From Thermoflexibacter ruber (lineage in GTDB: Bacteria > Bacteroidota > Bacteroidia > Cytophagales > Thermoflexibacteraceae): DNA of 40,651 nt. Below, piece after piece: positions 6,703-14,159 of this stretch. The position numbers were made by a program, and so were the translations under genes. The notes beneath the pieces were generated by a model. The model was not told where the DNA came from and made no database searches. It saw nothing but the letters and a program-made list of their open reading frames with translations. The stretch is taken from assembly GCF_900113045.1 (NCBI RefSeq), contig NZ_FONY01000034.1, positions 21,243 to 61,893 of the forward strand. The letters run 5' to 3'. Each line of letters starts with the position of its first letter. Within the stretch, counting starts at the first letter, position 1.

Positions 6703-8823
6703 CTAACTCAAAACTGAATTTCTATATCCCTTTGCTTTGAGCAAAAACTCTTTGGCTTTTCTTAAATAATTACTTACAAATGAATACATTGGTACTTGCT
6801 CTGCTACTTGCAAGGCAAGCTCAGCAAAAGAACTTCCCAAGTCAATTTTCCCTGTCTGTATAAATTCTCTATCAAATCCATCAATGATACTTTGGTGAGA
6901 ATTTGTTTTAGCTTCTATGCTGATAAGCAACGCTTTAGCAGTGTAAATCATGGCATTGTAAGTATGGTAAGCGGCATCTGCCAACTGTCCCGCATCGAGG
7001 GCAAGCTCAGCAGTATCTATTTTTTCTTCTGTTTCTACGAACAAAGTGGAAATCAGGTCAATGATGACCCCTGCACACTCGCCTATCCCTACTGCTTTTT
7101 GGTAAGAATCCTCATTCCCCCAATCTATCAACTCCTCCTCTGCCACATTGGAAGTATCTGCAAAAGGAGCCAAAAGCGTAAAGAAATATTTTTTCCCTTG
7201 ACGTTGGTAATAGTCGTTATATAACTCATTTTCCAATTTATTTGCCTGATAATCATTGAGTAAAGTACGCAAAGCATCAGGGGTTCTGCGGCTCAAAACT
7301 TTCAAGGTTTTTTCTGCAAACTGCCCTTGTCCGTTGGAAAGTACGCCACCACCTAAGACTACTTGGAAGGCAGGCGCAACCGCTTTCCCAATGTTCATTG
7401 ACATTCCTTGAAAACCAATATTGGCAATGACATGCTGACCGCAAGCATTCATGCAACCACTGATTTTAATGCTAAGTTGGCGATTAGTAGCAAATTGAGG
7501 GTATTCTTTGACCAAAATTTCCTCCAAAACTTCTGCCAAACCCATACTACTTGCCACCCCCAAGTTACAAGTTACCGTACCGGGGCAGGTAGTTACGTCA
7601 AAAGTAGTTTCAAAGCCCACATTTGCTAAGCCGATTTCATCTAAGTAGTTGAAAATAAAAGGCAAGTTTGCTTCTGGAACAAAGCGTAAAAGCAGGTTTT
7701 GGCTTGCCGTAATCCTCATATCATCGCCTGTATAGATGTCAGCAATATGGGCAATTTTGCGAGCCAAAGCAGTGCTAATGTTCCCTTGTGTGATTTTTAT
7801 GCCTACTGCATAGTAGCCTGTTTGCTTTTGGCGAAAAGTATTGGTGGTTTTCCAAAGGGAATATTTGGCTTGCTTGTTTGCAGCTATATGCTCGGTACGA
7901 ATAGCAATTTCTGATAAAGTATTAAGAAGATATTTTTCTTCATTTTCCGAGTTGGAAACTCGGACTACTTGATTTAGCAAAGACTTTTGTTCTTTTTCTA
8001 CTAATCTGAGAAATTCCTCTTGCCCTAACTCTTTGATTAAGAACTTCAAACGCGCTTGCATGCGCTTGTTTCTTTCTCCATATCTATCAAAAACCCTTAA
8101 AGCGGCTTCGGTAAAAGGAATGATTTTTTCTTCTTCTAAAAACTCAAAAGCAGTAAAGGCATGAACAGGTTGTTGCCCTAAGCCACCGCCTACTAAAACT
8201 TTAAAGCCTTTGATTTTCTGACCATTGCGAATCTGAATTTTAGGAATGAAACCAAAGTCGTGCATAAAAGTAAAAGCAGAATCTACTTCGCTTGAGGAGA
8301 AGGCAATTTTAATTTTGCGCCCCATATCCCCACAGATAGGGTTTCTTAAAAAGTATTCAAACATTTTTTGAGCATAAGGCGAAACATCAAAAGGCTCGTA
8401 ATAGTCAATGCCTGCAAAAGCAGAAGCCGTAATATTGCGGACTGTATTGCCACAAGCCTCCCTGATGGTGATTTCATCTTGCTCTAATTCTGCCCAAAGC
8501 TGGGGGGTAACATCTAAGCTAACATAGTGAATTTGAATATCTTGCCTTGTAGTTAAGTGTAAAATTCCGTTGGAGTAGGTATCCGCTACATCAGAAACTC
8601 TGAATAGTTTTTGAGAAGTAATTTTCCCTTGTGGGAATTTAATGCGAATCATTTGCACGCCCGGCTGTCTTTGACCGTAAATGCCTCTAACCAGACGCAG
8701 ACTGCGAAACTTGTCCTCATCTATTTTGCCTTCTCTGTAAAGTCTGATTTGCTTTTCTAATTTGATGATGTCCTGCTCTACTACAGGGTTTTCCAATTCT
8801 AATTCTGTTCTAAAACTTTGCAT
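6703..8823 (-). CDS. Siroheme [4Fe-4S] sulfite reductase (nitrite/sulfite reductase family) with a C-terminal HEPN-like extension
   Basis: 706 residues. Two ferredoxin-like plus siroheme-binding halves are visible; residues 41-70 hold the RGIYGQRQPGVQMIRIKFPQG segment. The cluster and siroheme ligands are Cys413 and Cys419 (TTCPGTVTCNLG) and Cys457 and Cys461 (SGCMNACGQH), all present. Residues about 588-700 are an added all-helical region with AAYHTYNAMIYTAKALLIS and a C-terminal KEFLLKAKG helix, resembling HEPN domains and found on reductases of this type in other Bacteroidota. Sequence alone does not separate assimilatory sulfite from nitrite reductase. The upstream SAM-I riboswitch and poly-Cys leader, and the downstream siroheme genes, favour sulfite reduction to sulfide for cysteine synthesis. 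The long 5' region (8824-9059) separates it from its leader peptide. Confidence 0.9.
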   Translation of the reverse strand: MQSFRTELELENPVVEQDIIKLEKQIRLYREGKIDEDKFRSLRLVRGIYGQRQPGVQMIRIKFPQGKITSQKLFRVSDVADTYSNGILHLTTRQDIQIHYVSLDVTPQLWAELEQDEITIREACGNTVRNITASAFAGIDYYEPFDVSPYAQKMFEYFLRNPICGDMGRKIKIAFSSSEVDSAFTFMHDFGFIPKIQIRNGQKIKGFKVLVGGGLGQQPVHAFTAFEFLEEEKIIPFTEAALRVFDRYGERNKRMQARLKFLIKELGQEEFLRLVEKEQKSLLNQVVRVSNSENEEKYLLNTLSEIAIRTEHIAANKQAKYSLWKTTNTFRQKQTGYYAVGIKITQGNISTALARKIAHIADIYTGDDMRITASQNLLLRFVPEANLPFIFNYLDEIGLANVGFETTFDVTTCPGTVTCNLGVASSMGLAEVLEEILVKEYPQFATNRQLSIKISGCMNACGQHVIANIGFQGMSMNIGKAVAPAFQVVLGGGVLSNGQGQFAEKTLKVLSRRTPDALRTLLNDYQANKLENELYNDYYQRQGKKYFFTLLAPFADTSNVAEEELIDWGNEDSYQKAVGIGECAGVIIDLISTLFVETEEKIDTAELALDAGQLADAAYHTYNAMIYTAKALLISIEAKTNSHQSIIDGFDREFIQTGKIDLGSSFAELALQVAEQVPMYSFVSNYLRKAKEFLLKAKGYRNSVLS

Positions 8824-8895
8824 ATAGTTAAGTTTAAAGTTATTCCTTTATTTCTGTTTGGTATGGTTTGAAATAGTTTGATAGCTAAATAGTTT

Positions 8896-9059
8896 TTGCT
8901 TATTGTTAATTGTTAATTGCTCATTGATAAGATAATGAGATTTTGGGGCAGGAAAACTGCCTTTGCGGGTGAGGTATTCTGTAGCTAAGGCTATTTAAGC
9001 AATAGGGAAAACCAATGCCTAATAGCACTTTTTACAAAACCCAAACACAATGAGGAATT
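8896..9059 (-). promoter_or_regulatory. Region between the poly-Cys leader and the reductase: candidate attenuator structures
   Basis: On the minus-strand RNA this region holds a long imperfect hairpin (outer stem GCTATT / AATAGC, 8990-9026) and a small perfect one (GGCAG / CTGCC, 8947-8961). The segment TTAACAATAAGCAA (8909-8896) can pair with the end of the Cys run, TTGCTGTTGTTAA (9072-9060), over 13 pairs with one bulged A and one G-U. None is followed by a T-run, so if this is an attenuator it would act on translation, Rho access or mRNA stability rather than as an intrinsic terminator. The pairing is my own manual reading. Confidence 0.35.
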
Positions 9060-9188
9060 TTAACAACAGCAACAACAACAGCAAGCAACATTCATCACGG
9101 CAGATGAAGCGAATAGAATAGAAGAAAAATTACCCGAAGAGAGGGTTTTGAGATTTGAATGTTGTGAGAAAAACTGTTTTGTCTTCAT
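9060..9188 (-). CDS. Poly-cysteine leader peptide of the sulfite reductase operon
   Basis: 42 codons, ATG at 9188 to TAA at 9060. The peptide starts MKTKQFFSQH and ends VMNVACCCCCCC: seven consecutive Cys codons (TGC TGT TGT TGT TGC TGT TGT) directly before the stop. It contains no recognisable domain. The start lies 12 bases after the last base of the SAM-I aptamer, and the initiation context AAATCACCATGAA is shared with the second leader at 13754-13861, although the two peptides otherwise differ. A ribosome short of Cys-tRNA would stall in this run, as in the poly-Cys leader ORFs known to attenuate sulfur genes in mycobacteria. Function as a cysteine sensor for the downstream reductase is inferred from position, the Cys run and its independent recurrence. 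Confidence 0.8.
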   Translation of the reverse strand: MKTKQFFSQHSNLKTLSSGNFSSILFASSAVMNVACCCCCCC

Positions 9189-9200
9189 GGTGATTTTTAA

Positions 9201-9320
9201 AATTTATATTTCCCAAAAATTATTTTAGGTCAGGAATTGGCACCGTTCTCTTTGCAAGTATGTCAGAGAGGTTGCCAGAAGGTCATAGAGCCTGTTCTCT
9301 CGCTTCATTCTTTATAAATT
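9201..9320 (-). promoter_or_regulatory. SAM-I (S-box) riboswitch upstream of the sulfite reductase leader
   Basis: On the minus strand the RNA shows the S-box core in order: P1 5' strand AATTTATA (9320-9313), GAGAGAACAGGCTCTATGACC, CTGGCAACC, a P3 stem closed by CTCT/AGAG, then GGTGCCAATTCCTGACC (P4, with GGU/ACC pairing) and the P1 3' strand TATAAATT (9208-9201), fully complementary to the first. GGCAACC and GGTGC(C/T)AATTCC are the most conserved SAM-I blocks. No intrinsic terminator follows; the P1 3' strand lies just before the start codon of the poly-Cys ORF, so SAM binding may control access to that start, or later transcription. Confidence 0.92.
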
Positions 9321-9390
9321 TGCCTTTGTAATCAGCAACCCAATGTAGATGGTTGGGAGATTGTTACAATAACAAATGAATTATTGACTG

Positions 9391-9421
9391 CAAATATAGT
9401 CAGTTTTAAATAAATTACAAA
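9391..9421 (-). promoter_or_regulatory. Promoter of the sulfite reductase unit
   Basis: Minus strand: TTTG (9421-9418), 19 bases, TATATTTG (9398-9391). This is an exact match to the Bacteroidota -33/-7 consensus (TTTG-N19-TAnnTTTG). It lies about 70 bases upstream of the SAM-I aptamer and has the same layout as the promoter at 14057-14087. The remaining stretch, 9422-9494, only leads up to the end of the YeiH-type gene. Confidence 0.85.
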
Positions 9422-9494
9422 TATTTTAGTGATTTTTTAAAAAATTTGTAATGAGTTTTTTTGTGCTTAAACCAAGCAAAACATTCCTTGCTTG

Positions 9495-10748
9495 CTACCC
9501 GAACAGTAAATACGCTAATACCAGAGTAATCAGTATGTTAAAAGTTTGTGCCAATAGAAAAGCATAAAGCGGTTTTGTGCTTTCGGAATTAAAAATATCG
9601 GCAAATTTGGTTTCTAAACCAATGCAAGTGAAGGCAAGGACAAACCAAAAAGTTTGAATGTTTTTTAAGCTATCCTTTACCTTATTGATAAGAATTGGAT
9701 TTAAGAAAAAGGAGAATAAAAGAGAAGCTAACATAAATCCCAAGACGAACTTGGGGAAACGCTCCCAAATTACGCTCCAAGTAGGCTTCAAGGTTTTCCT
9801 ACTTTCATCTATCTTTTTGGTATATGTCCAATACACACTGATAGCGAAAGCAGCAAGCCCAAGCAGTACATTTTGAGAAAACTTGACTATGGTGCTGACT
9901 TTCAAGGCAGTTTCACCTACTAAACTTCCAGAAGCTACCACTGCGCCCGTCGTGTCAATGCTTCCACCGAGCCATGCACCCGTAACTTCCTGAGATAGCC
10001 CCAAATAATTAGCCAGATAGGGCATGAAAATCATCATAGGGATAGCAGTAATCAATACTAAAGAAATCACATAAGAGAGTTTTTTGGTGTTGCCTTTGAT
10101 AGCTCCTGCCGTAGCGATTGCGGCAGAAACGCCGCAAATAGATACCGCGCTGGCTATCATCATGGTCATTTCATCATCTACTTTGAGTTTTTTGCAAAGC
10201 CAATAGGCTACATACCAGACACTTAGCACCACTACCAAAGCCTGCACCAAACCCAAAGCACCTGCTTTGAGAATATCTGAAAAAATCACCGTTGTTCCTA
10301 AAAGCACCAAGCCAATTTTTACAAAAAACTCAGCAGAAAGTGCATGGGTGAACCATTTTGGAAGTTTAGCGGCGTTTCCAATAAGTAAGCCAATACTCAA
10401 ACTAAAAATGACAGCTTCTAAATTCAAGTCTTTGACTTGGCTATTCCCTGCAATAATCATAGCAAGTATGGTTAATAAATAAACTATGGGGAATGCTAAA
10501 AATATGTTTTTCAGAGGTTTGTTCATCAACCATGCTCCTACCATAAAGATACTTAAGGTATATAAAAATTGGAAAGTAATCAAAAGTAAATTCTGAGCAG
10601 CAAGCACCTTTTCAAAAAGGTCTTTGCTGTCTTTCCAAGAAAAAATAGGCACAGGCAGGGTAAAAGCAAAAATAGAAAGACAAATGATAATGAAACCCAG
10701 AGAAACAATCACCCAATCTTCTTGTAGTATAATTCGTTTTTTTGACAT
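9495..10748 (-). CDS. YeiH-family (UPF0324) putative sulfate/sulfite exporter
   Basis: 417 residues with about ten membrane segments spread over the whole length. Family markers: VIFSLSIGLLIGNAAKLP, FFVKIGLVLLGTTVIF, the SICGVSAAIATAGAIKG loop and GAWLGGSIDTTGAVVASGSL with its repeated small residues. The family is annotated as a putative sulfate exporter and in several bacteria is linked to taurine, sulfite or cysteine metabolism; the substrate is not proven. Here it follows the TonB receptor gene by 148 bases on the same strand and so falls under the upstream riboswitch/poly-Cys region unless it has its own promoter. TAACTTTG in the gap (minus strand) is a possible weak -7 box. Its position between two sulfur-responsive regions supports a sulfur-anion role. 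Confidence 0.85.
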   Translation of the reverse strand: MSKKRIILQEDWVIVSLGFIIICLSIFAFTLPVPIFSWKDSKDLFEKVLAAQNLLLITFQFLYTLSIFMVGAWLMNKPLKNIFLAFPIVYLLTILAMIIAGNSQVKDLNLEAVIFSLSIGLLIGNAAKLPKWFTHALSAEFFVKIGLVLLGTTVIFSDILKAGALGLVQALVVVLSVWYVAYWLCKKLKVDDEMTMMIASAVSICGVSAAIATAGAIKGNTKKLSYVISLVLITAIPMMIFMPYLANYLGLSQEVTGAWLGGSIDTTGAVVASGSLVGETALKVSTIVKFSQNVLLGLAAFAISVYWTYTKKIDESRKTLKPTWSVIWERFPKFVLGFMLASLLFSFFLNPILINKVKDSLKNIQTFWFVLAFTCIGLETKFADIFNSESTKPLYAFLLAQTFNILITLVLAYLLFG

Positions 10749-10896
10749 ATCTATTTGATTATAAATTAGTTGTTAGTTATAAAGCAAGCTAAATTAAAAA
10801 TCTGACTTGCCTTGATTAGGGTTACACTTTTAAGACTACCAACAAAGTTAAATGGTTTGTCAATAAATTGATGTAGTTTTAAATTTTTCCTAAGAC

Positions 10897-13464
10897 TTAA
10901 AACACATATCTCAAAGTAATCCCATACGTTCTTGGGTCGCCCAAGACTGCCCCATAATGCCCTGCGTTCCCTGCCGCAGGGAGGAGTTGCTCAAAATAGT
11001 TTTGATTAAAGAGGTTGCGTCCCCACAAGAGCATGGAAATACCATTAGAAGCGCGAAAACCTATTCGTACATTGACCAGCGCATAGCCATCTATGTTCAG
11101 AAATTTAGATGGAGAAGGGCTTGATGAAAAAGAAGAACGATAAAAGTTGTCTAAAGCAAGAAAAAACCTGCCTTTTAAACCTAAAAAGTTTCCTCTGGTG
11201 GACACTTCGCCTCCCAAAGAACCCGCCCATTTGGAAATCCCAGGTAAATCTCCTCCTGAGATGTCTTTGAATGCAGATGCACCTCCTGTTTCTTCCAAAG
11301 GTACAGGGGCATTTTTGAAGGAAACATATTTCCCATCAGTGTAAGCAAGCGCGCCATTCAAGGAAAAGTAATTGCTTACTCTAATGCTTCCGTCCAATTC
11401 TATGCCTATGACCCTTACTCTTTCTGCATTAGAAAGATAGCCCCTGTTTACCCCTACCTCGGCGGTTTGGACTTGGGTTTGGAAATCTTTGATGTCTGTA
11501 TTATGAAAGACTACATTGAAAGTTGATTGTTTGCTGGGTTCTGTTTTTATACCAAACTCAAAATGAGTTACATACTCAGGTTTTATCCTTGCCAAGTCAG
11601 TCAGGACTTCTCCGCTTGCGGTTGGCAAACCACCCAAGTTTACCCCCACAGGCTTGTAACTATTAGAAACAGTTGCAAAAGTGTGAAATCCTTTAAAAGG
11701 TTTGTAAGCCAAAGTAAGTTGCCCTGAAAAATTGTTTTCTTCTACATTTACTTTAAAGGCTTGGTTGGTATAAACAGCATTCTTCAAGGCAAGCAAGGCG
11801 GGGTCAGAAGTTTGCAAACCTCCATAGGTTTCTCGCTTGTAATCCACGTCCTTTTTATCGTAGTTAAAACGAATACCACCTAAAACGTGTAATTTGTCCG
11901 TAATTGCATAGTCAATTTGTCCAAAAGCCGCCGCTCCTAATGTATTTAGTGTAGAAGTTGTTTTGATGCCCAAACCCTCGAACAACCCTGGTGTACGCCA
12001 TAAAGCAGAAGTAGAACTTTGAGAGAATCTCCACTGTGCCGCACCTGCTTCTTCTATGTGGGCGGGTTTACTTACCAAGTTTTGTCCAATGAAAAATACA
12101 CCGACTACCCCACTCAGTTTGGGAGAAAAATCCCCAGCATAGCGAATCTCCTGCGACCAGTTGGTATGCCTTGAAGTTGCTTGGGATTTGGAAAGTACAG
12201 GAAGCCCCGTAAAATCACGGTCATTCATAGGGTCCCAATCCCAAAAACGCCAAGCAGAAGTAGCGGTGAGTTTACCATTCCCTACTTTTGCATCTATATT
12301 CACCGACACCCCTCCAAGGTCATTGCCTGAACGCCAAGGAGAATCGGTGTCTATAATTCGGTCAAAAGGATTGGTACTTGGCAGTTTGTAACCCAAATCA
12401 GCAATGATGCTGTTAAATTGGCGGTAAGCGGGACGTTGGGTAGTTACTACTCCTGCAATAACTTGGGCATAGCCGCTTGGTCTTTGTCTTGAATAATCTC
12501 CTATGAATGTGATATTTAGATTTTCAGTGGGTTTGAATAATAGCTGTCCCCTGAAGCCTAAATTATTTAGCGTATTTTCAGATTTATCAGTTCTCACATT
12601 GTAGAGTGTGCCATCTCTATGCGTACCTGAAAAAGAGAAACGACCTGCAACATGCTTGCTTAATGCTCCTGTGATAGAGGCTTTTGACTGAATAAAGCCA
12701 TAATTTCCATAACTGACTTCAAACGCCCCCCCTGTTTCAAAACTTGGTGCGCGGGTAGTAATATTAAAAGCACCTGCTGTAGTATTTTTCCCAAAAAGTG
12801 TGCCTTGTGGTCCCCTAAGCACTTCTATTTGCTCTATGTCAATAAAGTCAAGCGTAGCGGCAGCAGGGCGAGCATAATACACCCCGTCCACATAAAAGCC
12901 TACGCCAGGGTCTATGCCATCATTAGTCAAACCAAACGTAGAGCCTAAGCCTCTGATATTCAAAGTAGTATTTCGTGGATTGGAAGAGTAAAGCTGTACG
13001 GTAGGCACTAACTCCTTCAAGCGGTTTACGTTGAATGCACCCGCGTCTTCTACTGTAAATCCACGAATAACCGACACAGGGAGAGGAATTTCCTGCACGG
13101 ATTCTTGTCGCCTTCTCGAGGTAACAACTACCTCTGCCAGTTCATTGACATTTTCCTCTAATTTGATTTCTACACTGCTTTCGCTAATAACAAGTTCTTT
13201 TTTCAAATAACCCACATAAGAAACTATCACCGTAAAAGGAAGTTTCTGCCCCGTAATTAAGGCGAACTCTCCGTTGGCATCAGTCGTCGCTCCGTTGGTA
13301 GTGCCTTTGATAGCGATAGTTACACCTACTAAGTTTTCATTGGTGCGAGCATCAACTACTCTACCTGAAACTGTTGCATTAATCACGGGTTTGTCTTGTG
13401 CTGATAAAAATAATGGGAAAAAAACTGCCCCTATGTAAAGAATCGATTTGAAAATATTTTTCAT
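10897..13464 (-). CDS. TonB-dependent outer-membrane receptor, probably for a sulfur compound
   Basis: 855 residues. Signal peptide 1-22 (MKNIFKSILYIGAVFFPLFL, cleaved after SAQ or nearby). Residues 28-105 are a CarboxypepD_reg-like domain (VSGRVVDARTNENLVGVTI, GATTDANGEF). The plug domain spans about 112-240 with EVVVTSRRRQESVQEIPLPV, LNIRGLG and QIEVLRGPQGTLFGKNTTAG. The remainder is a 22-strand-type barrel ending in GDPRTYGITLRYVF with a terminal Phe. No SusD partner gene is present, so it resembles siderophore or small-molecule receptors rather than a glycan system. The ligand is unknown; control by a SAM-I riboswitch and poly-Cys leader upstream suggests a sulfur source such as an organosulfur compound. 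Confidence 0.92.
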   Translation of the reverse strand: MKNIFKSILYIGAVFFPLFLSAQDKPVINATVSGRVVDARTNENLVGVTIAIKGTTNGATTDANGEFALITGQKLPFTVIVSYVGYLKKELVISESSVEIKLEENVNELAEVVVTSRRRQESVQEIPLPVSVIRGFTVEDAGAFNVNRLKELVPTVQLYSSNPRNTTLNIRGLGSTFGLTNDGIDPGVGFYVDGVYYARPAAATLDFIDIEQIEVLRGPQGTLFGKNTTAGAFNITTRAPSFETGGAFEVSYGNYGFIQSKASITGALSKHVAGRFSFSGTHRDGTLYNVRTDKSENTLNNLGFRGQLLFKPTENLNITFIGDYSRQRPSGYAQVIAGVVTTQRPAYRQFNSIIADLGYKLPSTNPFDRIIDTDSPWRSGNDLGGVSVNIDAKVGNGKLTATSAWRFWDWDPMNDRDFTGLPVLSKSQATSRHTNWSQEIRYAGDFSPKLSGVVGVFFIGQNLVSKPAHIEEAGAAQWRFSQSSTSALWRTPGLFEGLGIKTTSTLNTLGAAAFGQIDYAITDKLHVLGGIRFNYDKKDVDYKRETYGGLQTSDPALLALKNAVYTNQAFKVNVEENNFSGQLTLAYKPFKGFHTFATVSNSYKPVGVNLGGLPTASGEVLTDLARIKPEYVTHFEFGIKTEPSKQSTFNVVFHNTDIKDFQTQVQTAEVGVNRGYLSNAERVRVIGIELDGSIRVSNYFSLNGALAYTDGKYVSFKNAPVPLEETGGASAFKDISGGDLPGISKWAGSLGGEVSTRGNFLGLKGRFFLALDNFYRSSFSSSPSPSKFLNIDGYALVNVRIGFRASNGISMLLWGRNLFNQNYFEQLLPAAGNAGHYGAVLGDPRTYGITLRYVF

Positions 13465-13571
13465 TTTTGTTTGTTTAGTAGTTTATTAAATTTTCTAAAT
13501 AAGTGTGCAGATTAAACGTATCCTTGTTTTAGGCAAAGACACTGTTTATCAATTATTTATTAGCTTAAAGG

Positions 13572-13600
13572 CAAATATATAAGTAACTCAACTTTTTCAA
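13572..13600 (-). promoter_or_regulatory. Possible internal promoter for the TonB receptor
   Basis: Minus strand: TTG (13600-13598), 18 bases, TATATTTG (13579-13572). The -7 match is exact and spacing is near ideal. If active, the receptor could be expressed independently of the upstream riboswitch and leader. Confidence 0.45.
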
Positions 13601-13601
13601 G

Positions 13602-13660
13602 CGTTCTTTTTAAAATTATAAAGTATTAGTTATAAATTAGTTATAAATTTTGAAAGAACG
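13602..13660. repeat. 59-bp imperfect palindrome with an internal tandem 11-mer, between leader and receptor gene
   Basis: CGTTCTTT (13602-13609) and AAAGAACG (13653-13660) are perfect ends; the arms continue as AAAATTATAA against TTATAAATTTT with one offset. The loop side carries a tandem repeat (TTTATAACTAA twice on the minus strand). There is no T-run after the stem on the minus strand. It may be a regulatory hairpin in the receptor leader or a protein-binding dyad. Confidence 0.55.
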
Positions 13661-13753
13661 ATTATTTTTGTTGAATTACTTAATAGACAAGAGGTAGATG
13701 AACTTACTTAGCTCACGTATCATTGGATTTCCAGAAAAATAGAAAAGGAATGA

Positions 13754-13861
13754 TTAGCAACAACAACAGCAACACCTCATCGCAGAAGGATTTAACAAGT
13801 GATTATTTTTTGGAAGTTCCAAAATACCCACTAAGGGCAAAAAAGATGTTTTTGAGTTCAT
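13754..13861 (-). CDS. Poly-cysteine leader peptide of the TonB receptor unit
   Basis: 36 codons, ATG at 13861 to TAA at 13754, 35 residues. The peptide begins MNSKTSFLPLVG and ends SAMRCCCCCC: six consecutive Cys codons (TGT TGC TGT TGT TGT TGC) directly before the stop. The start is 12 bases after the second SAM-I aptamer, in the same context (AAATCACCATGAA) as the leader at 9060-9188. Outside the start and the Cys run the two peptides are unrelated, so the Cys run is the selected part. Probable cis-acting sensor of cysteinyl-tRNA supply; the peptide itself need have no function. Confidence 0.8.
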   Translation of the reverse strand: MNSKTSFLPLVGILELPKNNHLLNPSAMRCCCCCC

Positions 13862-13872
13862 GGTGATTTAAA

Positions 13873-13981
13873 AATTTATATTTCCCAAAATGATTTTTAG
13901 GTCAGGAATTGGCACCTTTCTCTTGTGAGGGGTTGCCAGAAGGTCATAGAGCCTGTTCTCTCACTTCGTTCTTTATAAATT
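13873..13981 (-). promoter_or_regulatory. SAM-I (S-box) riboswitch upstream of the TonB receptor
   Basis: Second copy of the aptamer. Minus strand: P1 AATTTATA (13981-13974) pairs with TATAAATT (13880-13873). Between them are GTGAGAGAACAGGCTCTATG, ACCTTCTGGCAACC, a P3 stem (CCTCAC.. / ..), and AGGTGCCAATTCCTGACC. The core blocks are identical to the copy at 9201-9320 while P3 and the linker to P1 differ, showing divergence under constraint. The aptamer is again followed by a poly-Cys ORF, not by an intrinsic terminator. Confidence 0.92.
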
Positions 13982-14056
13982 TGCCTTTGTAAGGAAACAC
14001 AAACAAAATGTGGACTATTTTGAAGGCTGTTACAAGAACAAATGAATTGTTGGGTA

Positions 14057-14087
14057 CAAATGTAGGTATATTTGAATAAATTGCAAA
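14057..14087 (-). promoter_or_regulatory. Promoter of the TonB receptor / YeiH unit
   Basis: Minus strand: TTTG (14087-14084), 19 bases, TACATTTG (14064-14057), an exact Bacteroidota -33/-7 match. The bases between it and the aptamer (CAATTCATTTGTT and TTACAAAGGCAAATTTATAAAG) are shared with the first copy, so the whole control region is duplicated. The stretch 14088-14159 holds nothing further that I can identify. Confidence 0.85.
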
Positions 14088-14159
14088 TATTTTAGTATTT
14101 TTTTGAAAAATTTGTAATAAAAAATCTCATAGGAGAGCATATAAAAGTTAGTAAAATGC

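Noticed and set aside
6703-8823. Calling the siroheme enzyme a nitrite reductase
   Set aside because: The family is ambiguous, but SAM-I and poly-Cys control upstream and no nitrate genes nearby favour sulfite.
9060-9090. The GTT/TGT repeat as a simple trinucleotide microsatellite
   Set aside because: It mixes TGC and TGT codons, stops exactly at a stop codon, and recurs in frame at a second locus (13757-13774) in the same position after a riboswitch, so slippage alone is a poor explanation.
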